A stretch of DNA of 64,000 nucleotides from Guillardia theta CCMP2712 (GCF_000315625.1 NW_005434653.1:484386-548385); one strand, 5' to 3'. Shown: positions 44,963-56,200, counted from the stretch's first letter. Notes: generated by a model from the sequence alone, not told the origin. Numbers and translations: made by a program.

Positions 44963-46903
44963 ATGGAAATCATCTCCAACCCGACCAAGGCTCAGCTCTA
45001 CACCACCGTTGGCCCTGTTTCGCTCATCCAAGCTCTGTCCGACAACATCCGCCCTGCTCTGCTCGTCGCGGTTGTCTCCGTCTCCCTCTCCATCGGCCTC
45101 GGCATTGCCAGTGGCTCGACGCCACTAGCAGGACTCCGCACGGCGATCTGGGGGGGACTTTTCTGCGGTGCCTTCGGTTCTTCTCCTTTCAATATCATCG
45201 GGCCAGCTGGAGCGCTTGCTGGGCAACTCTCCAAGTACTCGTCGATGTGGGGGCCTGACGTGCTGCCATGGATCGCCATTTGCAGCGGGTTCCTGTGCGC
45301 CGTTATCCTCAAGTTGAACCTGCAGAAGTACATGCTGTTCATGCCTAAGAGCGTGTTCGAGGGCTTCACGGTCGCCGTGGCCTTCGGGATCGGGTTGAAG
45401 CAGATCAACTACGCCTGCGGCCTGCACGGCCTGCACAAACACGAGCACTTCATCGAGAACGTGTGGGAGTCCATCAAGAACTTGCCGCACGCTCGGATGT
45501 CTTCTCTCGCTCTCTTCGTCCCGGAGACCATCCTCCTCTTCGTCCTCCTGAAGAAGGTGCCCAAGATCCCCTGGATGGTGATTGTGCCGTTCGTCACCAT
45601 CATCTTCGGCTATGTAGCATCTGGAGAGTCCGAAGGGTTTTCTCTCGACACCCTCAAGACTGAGTTCGGCGTGTTGACCAACGACATCATCGAGTTTCCG
45701 GATTTCTCGGTCGTCGAAAGGATCGCGAGCAACTTTGGCGCCTTCGCCTCCGCCTGCTTCTCTGTGTGCCTGGTTGCCGTCCTTGAGACGTTGATCAGCG
45801 CCAAGATAGCCGACTTCCGCGCTCACGACAACTTCCTGGGATCCTTCGACGAGGGGAAGGAGCTGCGGGCGCTTGCTGGCGCGCAGGTCCTCTGCGGCCT
45901 CCTCGGGGGTCTTCCTCCTACCGGCGTTTTTGTGCGTACCAGCGTGAACCAACTCAACGGGGCGACGCACGTGCTGTCACAATGGATGAACGCCATCTTC
46001 GTCATGATCATCACGGTAGCGACTATGCCTGTGTTCTCCTACCTGCCCCTCTCCTCCGTCGCCTCTATCCTCGTCGTCAGTTCCGTCCGCATGATCCCGA
46101 TGCACTTCCTCCACGACCTCTGGAAGAACGACAAGAGCCACTTCGGCCTCTGCATGTTCACCGCGGCCGTGGGGATCTGGTCGGATCCTGTTGAAGGCCT
46201 GCTGGGTGGGATGCTGATCGCTTTCCTCATGGGCGCCATGAGCTCCAACACAGCGAGCGGTGCCGTGGTGATGGAGAAGTCGGAGGTGATGTTGGACGGG
46301 GAGGAGCTTCCTGCGGGGATCGTTCAGATCACTGGGCCAGTCACGTACGCCAACGGGGAGGGAATCATGAAGCGGTCACTGGACGTCATGGAGTTCAGCC
46401 CAGTCATGTGCGTCCTCGACCTCTCGCGGGTGACTGAGATGGACATGGATGGGGGTGAAGCCGTCGAGCGCCTCGTCGTGTCCCTGCAGAAGAGGATGAA
46501 GAGCAACGCCCAGAACTTGACCGGAGGAGGGCAGGTGATAATTTTGCCTTGTCTTCCTTCTCTCGCGCCACTCCTCTTCTCAAACTTAGTTCTTCCCAAC
46601 GTCCTTTCCTCATCTTCATTCTCGTCCTGGTCGTTGTCCCCTTGCTGACAAGTCAACCAACAGGTCGCGTTCGTCGGCATCCCCAACAGCATCAAGCATG
46701 TTTTGCATTCTCAGCATCACATCAAGGAGGTGCTCGAAGGAAGAGACAGCTTCTCCACCGTCGCCGGAGCTCTCAAGCAGATGTCACACGCCATGTCCCG
46801 TGAGATCAATTTGGTCGTTGACCAGTCAGAGACGTTGATCACCGCGAGTTTCAACTCTCAGTGCATGGGAGGCTCGGACTATCCTGTAGAGACCAAGCAG
46901 TAA
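44963..46903 (+). CDS. SulP-family anion transporter with STAS domain
   Basis: Membrane transporter of the SulP/SLC26 superfamily (sulfate, bicarbonate or other anions), 603 aa. Exons 44963-46534 and 46664-46903 join in phase (NLTGGGQ|VAFVGIPNSIKH). Visible features: SIGLGIASGSTPLAGLRTAI W, the family signature region FGSSPFNIIGPAGALAGQL, multiple hydrophobic spans through about residue 430 (for example WIAICSGFLCAVILKL, IPWMVIVPFVTIIFGYV, ACFSVCLVAVLETLISAKIA), the conserved LPPTGVFVRTSVNQLNGATH, and a C-terminal STAS domain (GIVQITGPVTYANGEG, CVLDLSRVTEMDMDGGEAV). No long N-terminal targeting peptide is seen. Without the intron the reading frame would end in a hydrophobic false tail. Substrate and membrane cannot be told from sequence alone. 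Confidence 0.92.
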
Positions 46904-47118
46904 CGCGGCAGCGAGCCCGGTCGCAAGATGCCCCCGGCATGTCGTCGAGGCCGTCAGCCTGCCTCTCGTGTTGGGCCCTCTCCTCGTTGTGTTGTTCCAT
47001 GTCAGTCTGTATCGCCTCATGTCTTGTACCATAAGCTCCCTCTCTCCCTAAGAGAACCTTCTACACCCTCCTCCAGTACCAGATAATCCTTATGATTGAA
47101 CAAACGAACCCTCTTTGA

Positions 47119-50100
47119 TTACTTTGCCGCCAACCCCTTGCGGATCTTTCCTTTCCTGCGTGGTCGGGATTCCAGTACTGCCCAATGGTCATCATGCAGG
47201 CAAACAAGCAGCTGCCTGCTCTCACCGTCAAGGTTGATGCCGGCCTCTGTACTGTTGGTGCGCAGGGACTCGTACCGAATGACAAGCTCCTTGAACTTCT
47301 CAGCGACTTGAAGCTCCTAAGGCACCAATCACGACGTTCTCAGGGCTACAAGTGTGTGCACACGTTGATTTGAAACATCTTGTAGAGTAAGGGATCATCC
47401 TCCCTGGTGATGGGGATCAAATTCCTCTTGTCCGCAACCTGGAATGCAACAGTTCCAGGTTGCAGTGAGCGACGGGCAAGACGAGGTCATGACAACCTGC
47501 TCTACGGTGCGATCCAGCCTCGGGTGGATGACGTTTCCTGTCTCTTCCAACTTTCCCGGCCGACATCGCAACTCTGTCCATCACATTTCAGGCCATCAAC
47601 AGCAAAGCGACTTGATTTTCTGCTCACTTTCTTGCTCCCAGCAGTCTCCGTGCTCCCACCACATGCTCCCATAGATCTCATTGTTGAGCAGGACCATCTC
47701 AGCCTGCTTGGAGTTCTGGCCTGTTGAAAAATGACTCGTCAGGGCCCGGGCGTATCTTCCTTTTGATCCTCTTTCAACAAAGACAGCCGCATCATCGCTC
47801 CCCCTTTTCATCGTCGTCAAACTTCTGATCCTCTCCTCGATTTTGATCCCAAAGATTCCTCCACTCACCGCAGTAGAACGCCTCGAAGTTGTTGTTAAAG
47901 AATTTACACTCCCTCACTCTCGCTCGGGCAGAGTCGTCCACACCGACCCCGTAGTTGGTGTAATGGAACTCGCAGCTACAGGAGGCTCGTCACCGAGGTA
48001 GTAGGAGAGGACAGGAAACTATCTCATCCCACCCTTCCAGTTCTCCGTAGGATCCGCCGACGAAGGAAGCCCCTCCCCCTGTCCGCTCATCATCGCCCCA
48101 GCAGTCTGTCGTAGCAAGCTACTCACCTCCGTTGAAGCCACAGTCTTCCATCTTACACTTCTCCACGTGAACCTCCGCTCGGTCGCATCCAACTATCCCC
48201 TCTTCGCATCCATCAGCCATGGCCTTCTCTGCCCTTCCTTATCCAGTCTTTCTCTCCTCTGCTCTGCCCTTCCATCCTCTCCTCTCCCTTTCTCTCCTCT
48301 GCTCTCTTTCGCCCTGCTCCCCTCGTCTGGTCTCGTCTCTGGTATCTTCATTTCATCTCTCCTTCCCCTCCCCTCCTTGCCCCCTCCCATCCCCTCCTCC
48401 ACTTCTCACCTGCAGCCATCCGACAGTCTTGCTGGAGATGATTCGGAAAGTTTTCTACCCACCATTGATTCTTCCCACACCCGAGTCCTCCTACAACTCC
48501 CTCAATCCTCTCCTCCACCCCGCTCTCCTCTTCACCGCAGATGCTTGAGGACAGGATGACCTCGGCCCACCTCTCACACAGCAGGGCTGTTCCTCCAGCA
48601 CTTCGGATCTAGAGGTAGACGGAGTCATCGAACGTACATGAAGACACAACCGGCAGGCAAGCAGGACAAGCCACTCAGACCGAACTCATCACTCCTCTCG
48701 ATCGCAGTATCTTGTGACATCAATCCATGGAAGCAAACAAGCTCGTAGTCGATCACCTCGCAGCTGTTGATCACCCAGGGCCCACTCTGGAAAGGATCGA
48801 CTCGAAGTCAGCACAGACCACATCCCTCCATCGCGTGTCTCCCATCTTCTCCTTCCTCTCTGCCTCCTCACCTCAATCCTGATCGTTGCCAACGCTTCAT
48901 CCGGCGGAGGCTTCAGCTCCACAGGACATCCCTCAGCGGTCCTTCCACAGGGACCGACGAAATTTCGCAGCAGTGGGCTGTACCATCGTTGAAGTCAGCA
49001 GGAAGGTAAGTTGATTGCAGGAAGCAAGAAACAACATGACTTGGAGGGGGGGAGGGGGGGGGGGACAGAAAGAATGAGTTGACAAGTAGACAGAAGAATG
49101 AGTAGGACAAGACGAGACAGGAGAGCGAGGAGAGCGAGAAGGGAGATCGCGATTGATGAGCAGCAGGCTGGAAGTGACGAGGTCCTGGGGAGACACGAAG
49201 GAACCGGAGCCTAGTCTCAACCTGACGTAATCCGAGTAAGGGCCAAAAGTTCCACCAGGCCATCGTGGGTCCTTCCTCAAACCTCCTGGACCTGCACAAG
49301 TTCAGCACAGAGCAACGGCTGCCTCTCTTCCTCTCCTCCCCTGCTTGTCTCCTACCTGCTTCGAAGACGCAGCAGAGACCCTTGATCGATCCCTCGCTTC
49401 CTTCCCGCAGCTCCCATTGTCCCCAAACTCTCGCCGTTCGCGTGCCTGGCTGGTTTCATCCCCCGCCAATCCTCCCCTTGCTCTTCCTCCTCTTTCTGCC
49501 CCGCCTCCCATCCCCCCAACCTCCTCTCAACCAAATCCATTTGCCCATTACCTGCAATGTTCACCTTCGTATTGTTTTCTTTGGGGATGATAGGCCTGTA
49601 CAACGAATAGAGTTTGAGCAGGAGGCCAAGAAACATCCTCTCTTTACCCATCACGGTATCCTATGTCTTCATCGAATTCATTGAAGACTCTTCTAGTCCG
49701 CAGGCTGCAAACAACTCAACATCTGCGGCTCTTGCTCATCCCTCCCTTCCTCCCTACCGACCTGCGCCCAAACCCTCGAAAGACTTTCCCAAGGTTCTTT
49801 TTCCTCTTGTCCCAATCCACCACCTCGTCGTCGTATCCCGGCTCCTTGACTCTCTCCCCCACTTGCAGCAGCTGGTGCTCGTACATGTCGTTGTAGGAGT
49901 ACAGGTTCGCTATCCGGTCCCCACTGACGTGCAACCTGGCACTTGTCTCCTCTGCTACCCGCAGCCCAGCAGCAAGGGAGTACTTATCGGGAACTAGAAT
50001 GTCTCCCTCCTCAGCTGGAAAGTTCCTCCTCAAGGAGATCGGGCCCCTTGTCTCCAGGGGAGAAACAGGAAAGTCGAGACCCCATGAAAAACCTGGATGC

Positions 50101-51892
50101 TTGACTGCCAGCCAGTCCTCCTCCTCAGCCGGCAGCCAGTATCTCAGGTCATTCTGTTCCCTTCCGAGGATGGAGGAGTGTGGGAATTCGATGCCCTCGT
50201 GTTGTGACAGCATGTCGTCATCGGTGGAGGGATCGATGGAGCACAGCCCAGCTGTAAGGAAATGTCGATCAGGCAGACAAGGGAATTGCCGGGGCGGAAG
50301 GAGGAGAAAGGGGAGGAGGAAGGGCACAGAGCGCAGGAGGAAGGAGGAGGAGACAGGAAGAGGGAGGTAGAGGGAGGAGGAGAGAAGGAGAGAGGAGGAG
50401 AGAGGAGGAGACAGGTAGAGGGAGGAGGAGACAGGAGGATACAGGAAGAGGGAGGTAGAGGGAGGCGGAGGAGAAGGTAATACCATCGTCCCTCGAGTCG
50501 CACCAAGTCTCGTTGAAACTGGAGAGTTTCTCGGACATGGAGATCCTGCGTTGGAACCTCCGGCTGACCCATCGGCATCGTCCACAGCCATCGCCCCCAA
50601 GGCACCTCTCTGCGCGGTCATATTAGTGTTCAACCCTCCACCCTCCCTCCCTCCTCGCCCTGCGCCAGGGCACCTGCTGAAGAAATCATCTCCTCCAGCG
50701 GATCTCCATTGATCTCGAGCTCTTTCAGACGCGCAGCCCTCACGTACAAGATCAGCTGAGAAAGACCGTCAGGTGAAGGGACGGTCTTCTCAGCTCATCG
50801 ACCGGGTTGGTTCCGATGACAGGAGGGAGCTCTTCCTCCGGGACCCTCTTGTAAGGGGGGAACTTTCCTTCCTTCAGCTGCTTCCTGTGAGTCTCCGTTA
50901 TCTTCAAGTCCAATCAGTCTCGCCACCAAGCAGGTCGTTTGTCTTATCACCCCGTTGTTGAATGTCCCACTCAGAAGAGCTTTCTTCTCTTCCCACATTT
51001 CCCTCATTAGATCATTGAGAAAGTCCTGCTGAGCCTCGGAAGGGGGCTTATGGAAGGGGTCGTAGCTGCTGTTGTACAGCACTTGTTGGACGTTGTTCCC
51101 TGAGATCCAAGACTCAGGCTGAGGAATGCAGGAGGAGCGAAGAGAAAGCAAATGTAAGCGGTAGGGGAACACATGAGGGAGTGATCGCAGCAAAGAGGCA
51201 AAGGGACGAGGAAAGGAAAGCAACAGGAGGAAAGCATCTTACAATCCTCCTCTTCCAACATGGGGATTCGGACTACATTCGGATTCTCAGCTTCTCCTGC
51301 GTCCTGCATGCATGCTTCGATAGGATCTGCTGCTGTTGGTCTGGGGAGTAGCGATGCGTCATCAACAACGAGGTGCGGAGAAGTCATACTTGAACTGATC
51401 GTTGGGTTCTTCTCTCAAGTCTTGTTATGCAAGTAAGATACAGCAAGCTCTTTGACCCTGCCAGCCCACCTTCTATGATCTTCTTGCCCATCTTCTGATC
51501 AAACGATCGAAACACATCCTTCGACTTCAACTTCTTCTCCTGACAAGAGTATCAGATGGCCAGCGATGCTGGAGCCTCGTTTACTTGTGGATCGCAGGTT
51601 TGTGCATTGAGCTCCGCTAGCTTCTGCTCAAATTCCTGCCATGACCTCTGAGCAACCTCGTAGGTTGAGGTCTTGAAGTTCAAACCGCCAAGACATCTTC
51701 ATATCGTTCTTCGCTGCCAGCTCCCCTTAGATTGTGACGAAAGGCACCTAAGGCGTTCAAGATTGGATGCTTGGGTCGCACGCAGTTGTCTTGCAACAAC
51801 CTCGACAGCCTGGACTGGATCGGAAGCGAAAGCACAAGCACCCAGCAGAGCAAACAGCGATGTGCCATGAAGGAGAAAGGAGACATCACCAC
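47119..51892 (-). CDS. Probable secreted right-handed beta-helix protein, many exons
   Basis: Multi-exon gene, boundaries partly unresolved. ATG 51892 begins a signal-peptide-like MVMSPFSFMAHRCLLCWVLV LSLPIQS. Following coding exons read TSTYEVAQRSWQEFEQKLAE, KKLKSKDVFRSFDQKMGKK, MTSPHLVVDDASLLP, PESWISGNNVQQVLYNSSYD, LILYVRAARLKELEINGDPL and a long exon IDPSTDDDMLSQHEGIEFPH to RIANLYSYNDMYEHQLLQVG. Further on come LRKDPRWPGGTFGPYSDYVR, NFVGPCGRTAEGCPVELKPP, then beta-helix-like coils SGPWVINSCEVIDYE, TALLCERWAEVILSSSIC, VHVEKCKMEDCGFNG, NYGVGVDDSARARVRECKFF NNNFEAFYC and GQNSKQAEMVLLNNEIYGSM. The last exon has EKFKELVIRYESLRTNSTEA and stops at 47119. The N-(x)-GV, ARVR.C.F.NN rhythm is typical of parallel beta-helices (pectate-lyase-like fold). 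Splitting into two genes cannot be excluded. Confidence 0.5.
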
Positions 51893-52522
51893 GAACCTTC
51901 CAGCAGGCGAATCGTCCTTGTCTGCCGCTTCCTCACAGCAAAGACGGGATTCCTCCTCTCTGCAACTCCCCTCTGCTGATCTCTCTCGACTTCCACCTGT
52001 CTTGCTCCTTCATCGTCAGGGTCAAGGCTCCCGCAGTAGCCGCATCGCAGTGCTCAACTTCGCCACTCAGCGGCTGCCCGAGTAGGGGGGTCCGAGCCTC
52101 CGGGCCCCGGGCCCGGCCCGGGGGCCGCTACGGTGGGCCCCGGCTCAGTAGTGGCTCAAGTTACTCAAAGAGTCAGCCAAAACAAATCAGGACCGTAGGC
52201 GTTCTTAGCTGCCTTTACTCAAAGTTAAGTTAAAAATCAGTACTAGCAGTTCTTAGCTGAGTTCCTAGCTAACGAGTACCGGTCCGATGGAGCAGTACCG
52301 GTACTTTAACAGGGCAGAAGTGGGGTGAGAGAGCACTGTAGCTGAGACTCTCATTCGATACAGGGTGGGTACTACCGGGGGTCGGGCTTCTCCCCCATTT
52401 AAAGAGGCAGCAGGGTTACCACGGAGGGAGCAGCAGGATGTGCTGTACTGTGCGTTGCAGTCATGTAGCGTTAGTTAGAGATCTGTGATGAAGGAGGAGG
52501 GAGGGAGAAATACAAGCGTCAT
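51893..52522. other. Non-coding spacer with GC island 7
   Basis: 52080-52145 is GC-rich (CCGGGCCCCGGGCCCGGCCC). It is followed by CTCAAGTTACTCAAAGAGTCA and several TACCGGTACTTT/ACCGGTCC words (52260-52320). No CDS seen. It probably contains the promoters of the divergent beta-helix and Cys-rich genes. Confidence 0.4.
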
Positions 52523-52580
52523 CGTGGTATCAGCGCATTCCTTGTGGTATCAGCGCATTCCTTGTGGTATCAGCGCATTC
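52523..52580 (+). repeat. 20-bp tandem repeat, three copies
   Basis: Three near-perfect copies of CTTGTGGTATCAGCGCATTC about 90-150 nt upstream of the Cys-rich gene's ATG. It could be a regulatory repeat or a neutral minisatellite. Confidence 0.9.
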
Positions 52581-52669
52581 CAGTGTGAGAAGTTTGACAC
52601 AGGGAGTTGTCTGACACTGGGAGTCATTTTCGCGCGACTGAACTTTTTGTCATCAGACCTCAACAACAC

Positions 52670-53300
52670 ATGCCACGGAAGGAGAAAGCTTCAAAAAGAA
52701 ATCAAGAGGACAGCAGCTCGTCCTCAGGCAAGAAGGCTCGAGTTGAACCAAAACCCGATGAGGACAAGGTAAGACTCTTCATACGATTCCACCGATGTAA
52801 CGCATTTTCTGATTTTGGGTACGATGCAGTGTGCAAAATGTATGCGATATTTTCCTACCTATGATTACCAGCCAACTAAAACAGAGTGCTGTGGAATGCC
52901 AATCCAAGGAAAACATTGTGTCAAATGCGGTCCATACACAAGGATAGCCGCATGTCTCAAGAACGGTGACTGCTTGGGGTATTGCGGAGGGGACGAGAAG
53001 TGCGTGTATTGCAGGAGACATCGGCCTCAGTGCGAGCTCTGCCCAATCTGCGACGGATGCGACCATTGTTGTTACGGCGGCTTGGATGCCAAAGAATGTA
53101 AAAAGTGCAAATATCAGCGAGCGCCGTGTGAGATCTGTTCTGGCTGCGGCAGCTGCGTTTTCTCCTGCTGCAAATGCAAAAAGTGCCCCGACTGCGACAG
53201 AAGTTATTCAGAGGGGCCGAAAAGAGATGATGATGAAACTTGTCAATGCGATTCAAGAGACTTCATCTTGCTGAGGTTCAAGCCAAACTCTCATCGCTGA
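52670..53300 (+). CDS. Cysteine-rich, probable zinc-binding nuclear protein (189 aa)
   Basis: No family recognised. Exons 52670-52768 and 52830-53300 join in phase 0. Exon 1 is a basic, Ser-rich tail with nuclear-signal character (PRKEKASKRNQED, GKKARVEPKP). Exon 2 carries about 30 cysteines in regularly spaced pairs: CAKCMRYFPTYDY, ECCGMPIQGKHCVKCGPY, CVYCRRHRPQCELCPICDGC, DHCC, ECKKCKYQRAPCEICSGCGS CVFSCCKCKKCPDCD, and a last CQC. The repeated CxxC and CPxCxxC units suggest a multi-zinc, RING- or treble-clef-like array, but spacing does not match a RING finger that I can name. No signal peptide. Upstream lies a 20-bp triple repeat. Confidence 0.75.
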
Positions 53301-53627
53301 AGTCTGCTATGGTAAAACTTCTCCTTTGGCCATGCTTGCAGCTCATGCCCCGTGTTGACTCCCAGGTGCAGGATGAGTTCTGTACTCCTGCCCATCCTTG
53401 TGTCAGAACTCATAGGAACCGAGCTCTCACCAGATGAATCGGATCTAGCTCTAAGATAGGGAGAGCCATCACAGCTACGGTGATGACAACCTCTACATCA
53501 ACAACAGAGCAAGTCAAGACTACAGCAAGAAGGACGGGTCTGTTATCCTCAAGCTCATGGCAAGAGGTTTGGGGAAAGAAGAGCCACGAGGAAAGGAGTT
53601 CTTGCTCACCAGGGCCCGCTGTGTGCC

Positions 53628-53630
<3 letters not shown>

Positions 53631-53711
<81 letters not shown>

Positions 53712-53745
53712 CGGTGTGTGTGTGTGACGGTGTGTGTGTGTGTGC
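53631..53745 (+). repeat. Compound (TC)n(TG)n dinucleotide microsatellite
   Basis: About 46 nt of TC followed by TG repeats interrupted by ACGG twice. Downstream of the Cys-rich gene. Confidence 0.97.
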
Positions 53746-53879
53746 GTTACAAGTAAGAAAGTTTCCATGAGTACTAGAGTGCCTGTTTCCGTTACGGTTT
53801 ATCGGAGCTTGCTAATCAATATAGTACGGCCCACAGCAAACATCATATCATGATGATGATACTATCAGTCTACCTTGCG

Positions 53880-54513
53880 TGACCGGGCCGTCTTGGCACG
53901 GGCGGCACGACACTGACACTCGGAGGTTCCGACGGCGAGGCTGAAATCTTCGCACTGCCGCAAGCCTCGAACCGTTTCAAGACATCATATGATTTGTCAT
54001 GTTGGAGCCTCCGATCCAACAGTACCCGGCCGCCCAGCCGGGGTTCACTCAGTGAGTCACCCGGTGACCGGTGCCCGGCCAGGCCGAGGCTGCCGATTCA
54101 AACTGAACGTACTACTACAGGCTACGGAACTAGAAAACTTGACTATAAAATTGAGTGATAAGGCTAGAACTTGAGCCTTGGGGAAGTCCGGGGATCACGC
54201 GATTAAAAACATTGTAAGCGATTATAAGTGTTTTAGCCTTTGCAGGAACGGTACTCCGACCCCTACCCCCAGTAACCTGGACGGGATACGAGGGGTTGTG
54301 GTACGACAAGAGACTAGCCTAGTAGGAGTGAGCCCTCATTGATCAGCGAGGAAGCGGCCGGGAGGGAGGAACCCGAGCAAGGCAATGGGAGGAGGGAGAG
54401 GAGGAGGGAGAGGAGGGGGGAGATAACGAGTACAGGACTTAAGGGAGTGCAGAGATGGACAGATTCAATCTTCACTTTGTTGACTCGAACTGACGTATCT
54501 ACTTATCAGCAGG
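53880..54513. other. GC-rich island 8 (53880-54095) and upstream region of family gene A
   Basis: The island has GGTTCACTCAGTGAGTCACC, CACCCGGTGACCGG and CCCGGCCGCCC. After it come an AT-rich patch, ACCCCTACCCCCAGTAACC, and purine-rich 54360-54420. TCAGCAGG just before the ATG at 54514 may be a 5'-UTR acceptor. No additional CDS. Confidence 0.45.
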
Positions 54514-55500
54514 ATGGGAAGACCAACAGGATCTGAAGACAACAAAATCATTGGGCTGTTCTTTGCAAAGACGGTAAAAATGCTGCTGAATCTTAGGGGA
54601 AACAAATTGATTGCAATCCAGGTTTTGAAGGAAAATCCCAAAGACGCATCTAAATCCGTAGCAAGATCCGGATTCTGCTCGGTCTTTGCTGCATTAGCGC
54701 GATGCTGTCCATCGGCAGTTCGGAATGAAGATCCCTTTGTGGGGAGATATGGGTTGACCGAGATGGAATACAACAAGCTGCTCGAGAGACATGGGTTCAG
54801 AAAAGTTCGAGCCCGCAAGTCCATCTTCAAGCAGAAGCAAGTCGCTGAGAAATTCCCGACAGGTATGTGCAAAGCTGTCTTGCTGGCACTGATGAAGGCC
54901 GCAGTGCGTTATTTGTTTGCCGGATGCTGTTGGAAGAACCCAAGAAACGAGGAGGACAAGAAAGAGTTGGAGAACGGATGGCAGCTGCTTGCAGCTTCGT
55001 CTGTGCCATTCAAAGCACAGTGCTCTCTTGGAAAGTTTCTCTCTCTTTGCCAAGAGTTTCATGATGAGTGGGATGCTTTCAACACTGGCTTTCTTTCTTG
55101 CCGCAGCGATGTGCCCTCGCCTATGCAAAGTGCTGTAGTGGACAGCGATTCAGATACCGAAGGTGAACGACCGACCAAGAGACTTTGTTCCAGGCATGTA
55201 CGGGAGGAGCTCGCATGCAGCGACTGCGGACATGAGGAGAGCATTGCGGAGTTTGCGATGACTTGCGAGCTGCCGATGGAGATGCAGCACCCTGTCGATG
55301 TTTTTGATTGCACCGGCATCAATGCGCAGGACCCGCTCTTCGATCAGGACTCAGCACCCGTCAACCCCACGCAAGACATGCATGGCTTCTGCTTGGAAGA
55401 TTCTGTTGATAGGCCCCACCTAGACAAGCCCCCTGGTGACGAGTTCGCTGCTCTGTTTGATACTCACATGGACCCCAACGACTTAATGGTTGGAAATTAA
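54514..55500 (+). CDS. Member A of an undescribed paralogous family
   Basis: Unknown function; clearly paralogous to the gene at 62034. Exons 54514-54862 and 54905-55500 give 314 aa. Shared blocks with B: start MGRPTGSEDNK (B: MVRPTASDHNK), CCPSAVRNEDPFVGRYGLTE ME, KLLERHGFRKVRARKSIFK, then across a conserved phase-1 intron VRYLFAGCCWKNP, ELENGWQLLAASSVPFKAQC SLGKFLSLC and EWDAFNTGFLSCR. A-specific: an insert after residue 11 (LFFAKTVKMLLNLRGNKLIA), a basic PTKRLCSRH motif after an acidic DSDSDTEGE stretch, and an acidic C-terminus. The basic helix-like block plus nuclear-signal-like motif would suit a nucleic-acid-binding protein (inference). The 42-nt intron is a multiple of three and has no stop, so retention would insert 14 residues. 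It is flanked by GC islands on both sides. Confidence 0.75.
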   Translation: MGRPTGSEDNKIIGLFFAKTVKMLLNLRGNKLIAIQVLKENPKDASKSVARSGFCSVFAALARCCPSAVRNEDPFVGRYGLTEMEYNKLLERHGFRKVRARKSIFKQKQVAEKFPTGMCKAVLLALMKAAVRYLFAGCCWKNPRNEEDKKELENGWQLLAASSVPFKAQCSLGKFLSLCQEFHDEWDAFNTGFLSCRSDVPSPMQSAVVDSDSDTEGERPTKRLCSRHVREELACSDCGHEESIAEFAMTCELPMEMQHPVDVFDCTGINAQDPLFDQDSAPVNPTQDMHGFCLEDSVDRPHLDKPPGDEFAALFDTHMDPNDLMVGN

Positions 55501-55529
55501 CTGTATATTGTTTGCTTTAATGATCGCCG

Positions 55530-56044
55530 AGTCCGTTCAGGCGGCCGCAAACTTTGCCCGGCCAGTGAGGCTTCGGAGCCCGAGGCCGCGGCTTCAACTT
55601 GGCTTCCAAGTCTTGGCTTCCAAGTTGACGCCGCAGTGACGGTCGGAGCTGCCATGATTCAAGGACGGTCTGACTCTGTGAGCCTACTACCGGGTAGCAA
55701 GTTACCGTAGTACCGTACCGCGGGCCGGCGGCCCAGTCACGGTCACCGTCACTCACGGTGCGCGACTCGTTGAAAAGTTCAACGGCCGACGAGAGTCCTT
55801 ACCGAATTGAGAACGATGACTCTATATATCTCTTATTATCTTAAAATCATTGTACGTATCTTTTTTTTGTTCAAACTAAAACTCATTTTGTTGTTTGGTA
55901 AAAACAAAAAAGAAAAGTCGTTCCTTTCACCACTCAGTTGTTTTTGTTTGACTACTCCGGAAATAGATCCTGCTGTTTGACTCTCCCTGATCCAGGCATG
56001 TTTGAAGTGCTCGCGGCAAGAAGGTGAGAAGGAGGAATAGAGAC
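55530..56044. other. GC-rich island 9 (55530-55790) then AT-rich DNA
   Basis: The island contains GTAGTACCGTACCGCGGGCC, CAGTCACGGTCACCGTCACTCACGG and a short direct repeat CTTGGCTTCCAAG twice (55598-55623). 55800-55950 is AT-rich. No CDS. Confidence 0.5.
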
Positions 56045-56200
56045 AAGAGGAGAGCAGATAAGAGCTGAGCAAGGAGAGAGAGGAGAGGAGGAAGGAGAGT
56101 GATGAGGGAGAGAAGAGAGGAGAGCAGATAAGAGCTGAGCAAGGAGAGAGAGGAGAGGAGGAAGGAGAGTGATGAGGGAGAGAAGAGAGGAGAGCAGGAG
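56045..56200 (+). repeat. 70-bp purine-rich tandem duplication
   Basis: Two copies of a 70-bp A/G-rich unit containing GAGCAGATAAGAGCTGAGCA, followed by a partial third. Open frames over it are artefacts. Confidence 0.85.

Noticed and set aside
45125-45970. 281-codon minus-strand frame opposite the transporter
   Set aside because: Antisense of a highly coding, membrane-protein exon; Arg/Glu/His-rich with no motif.
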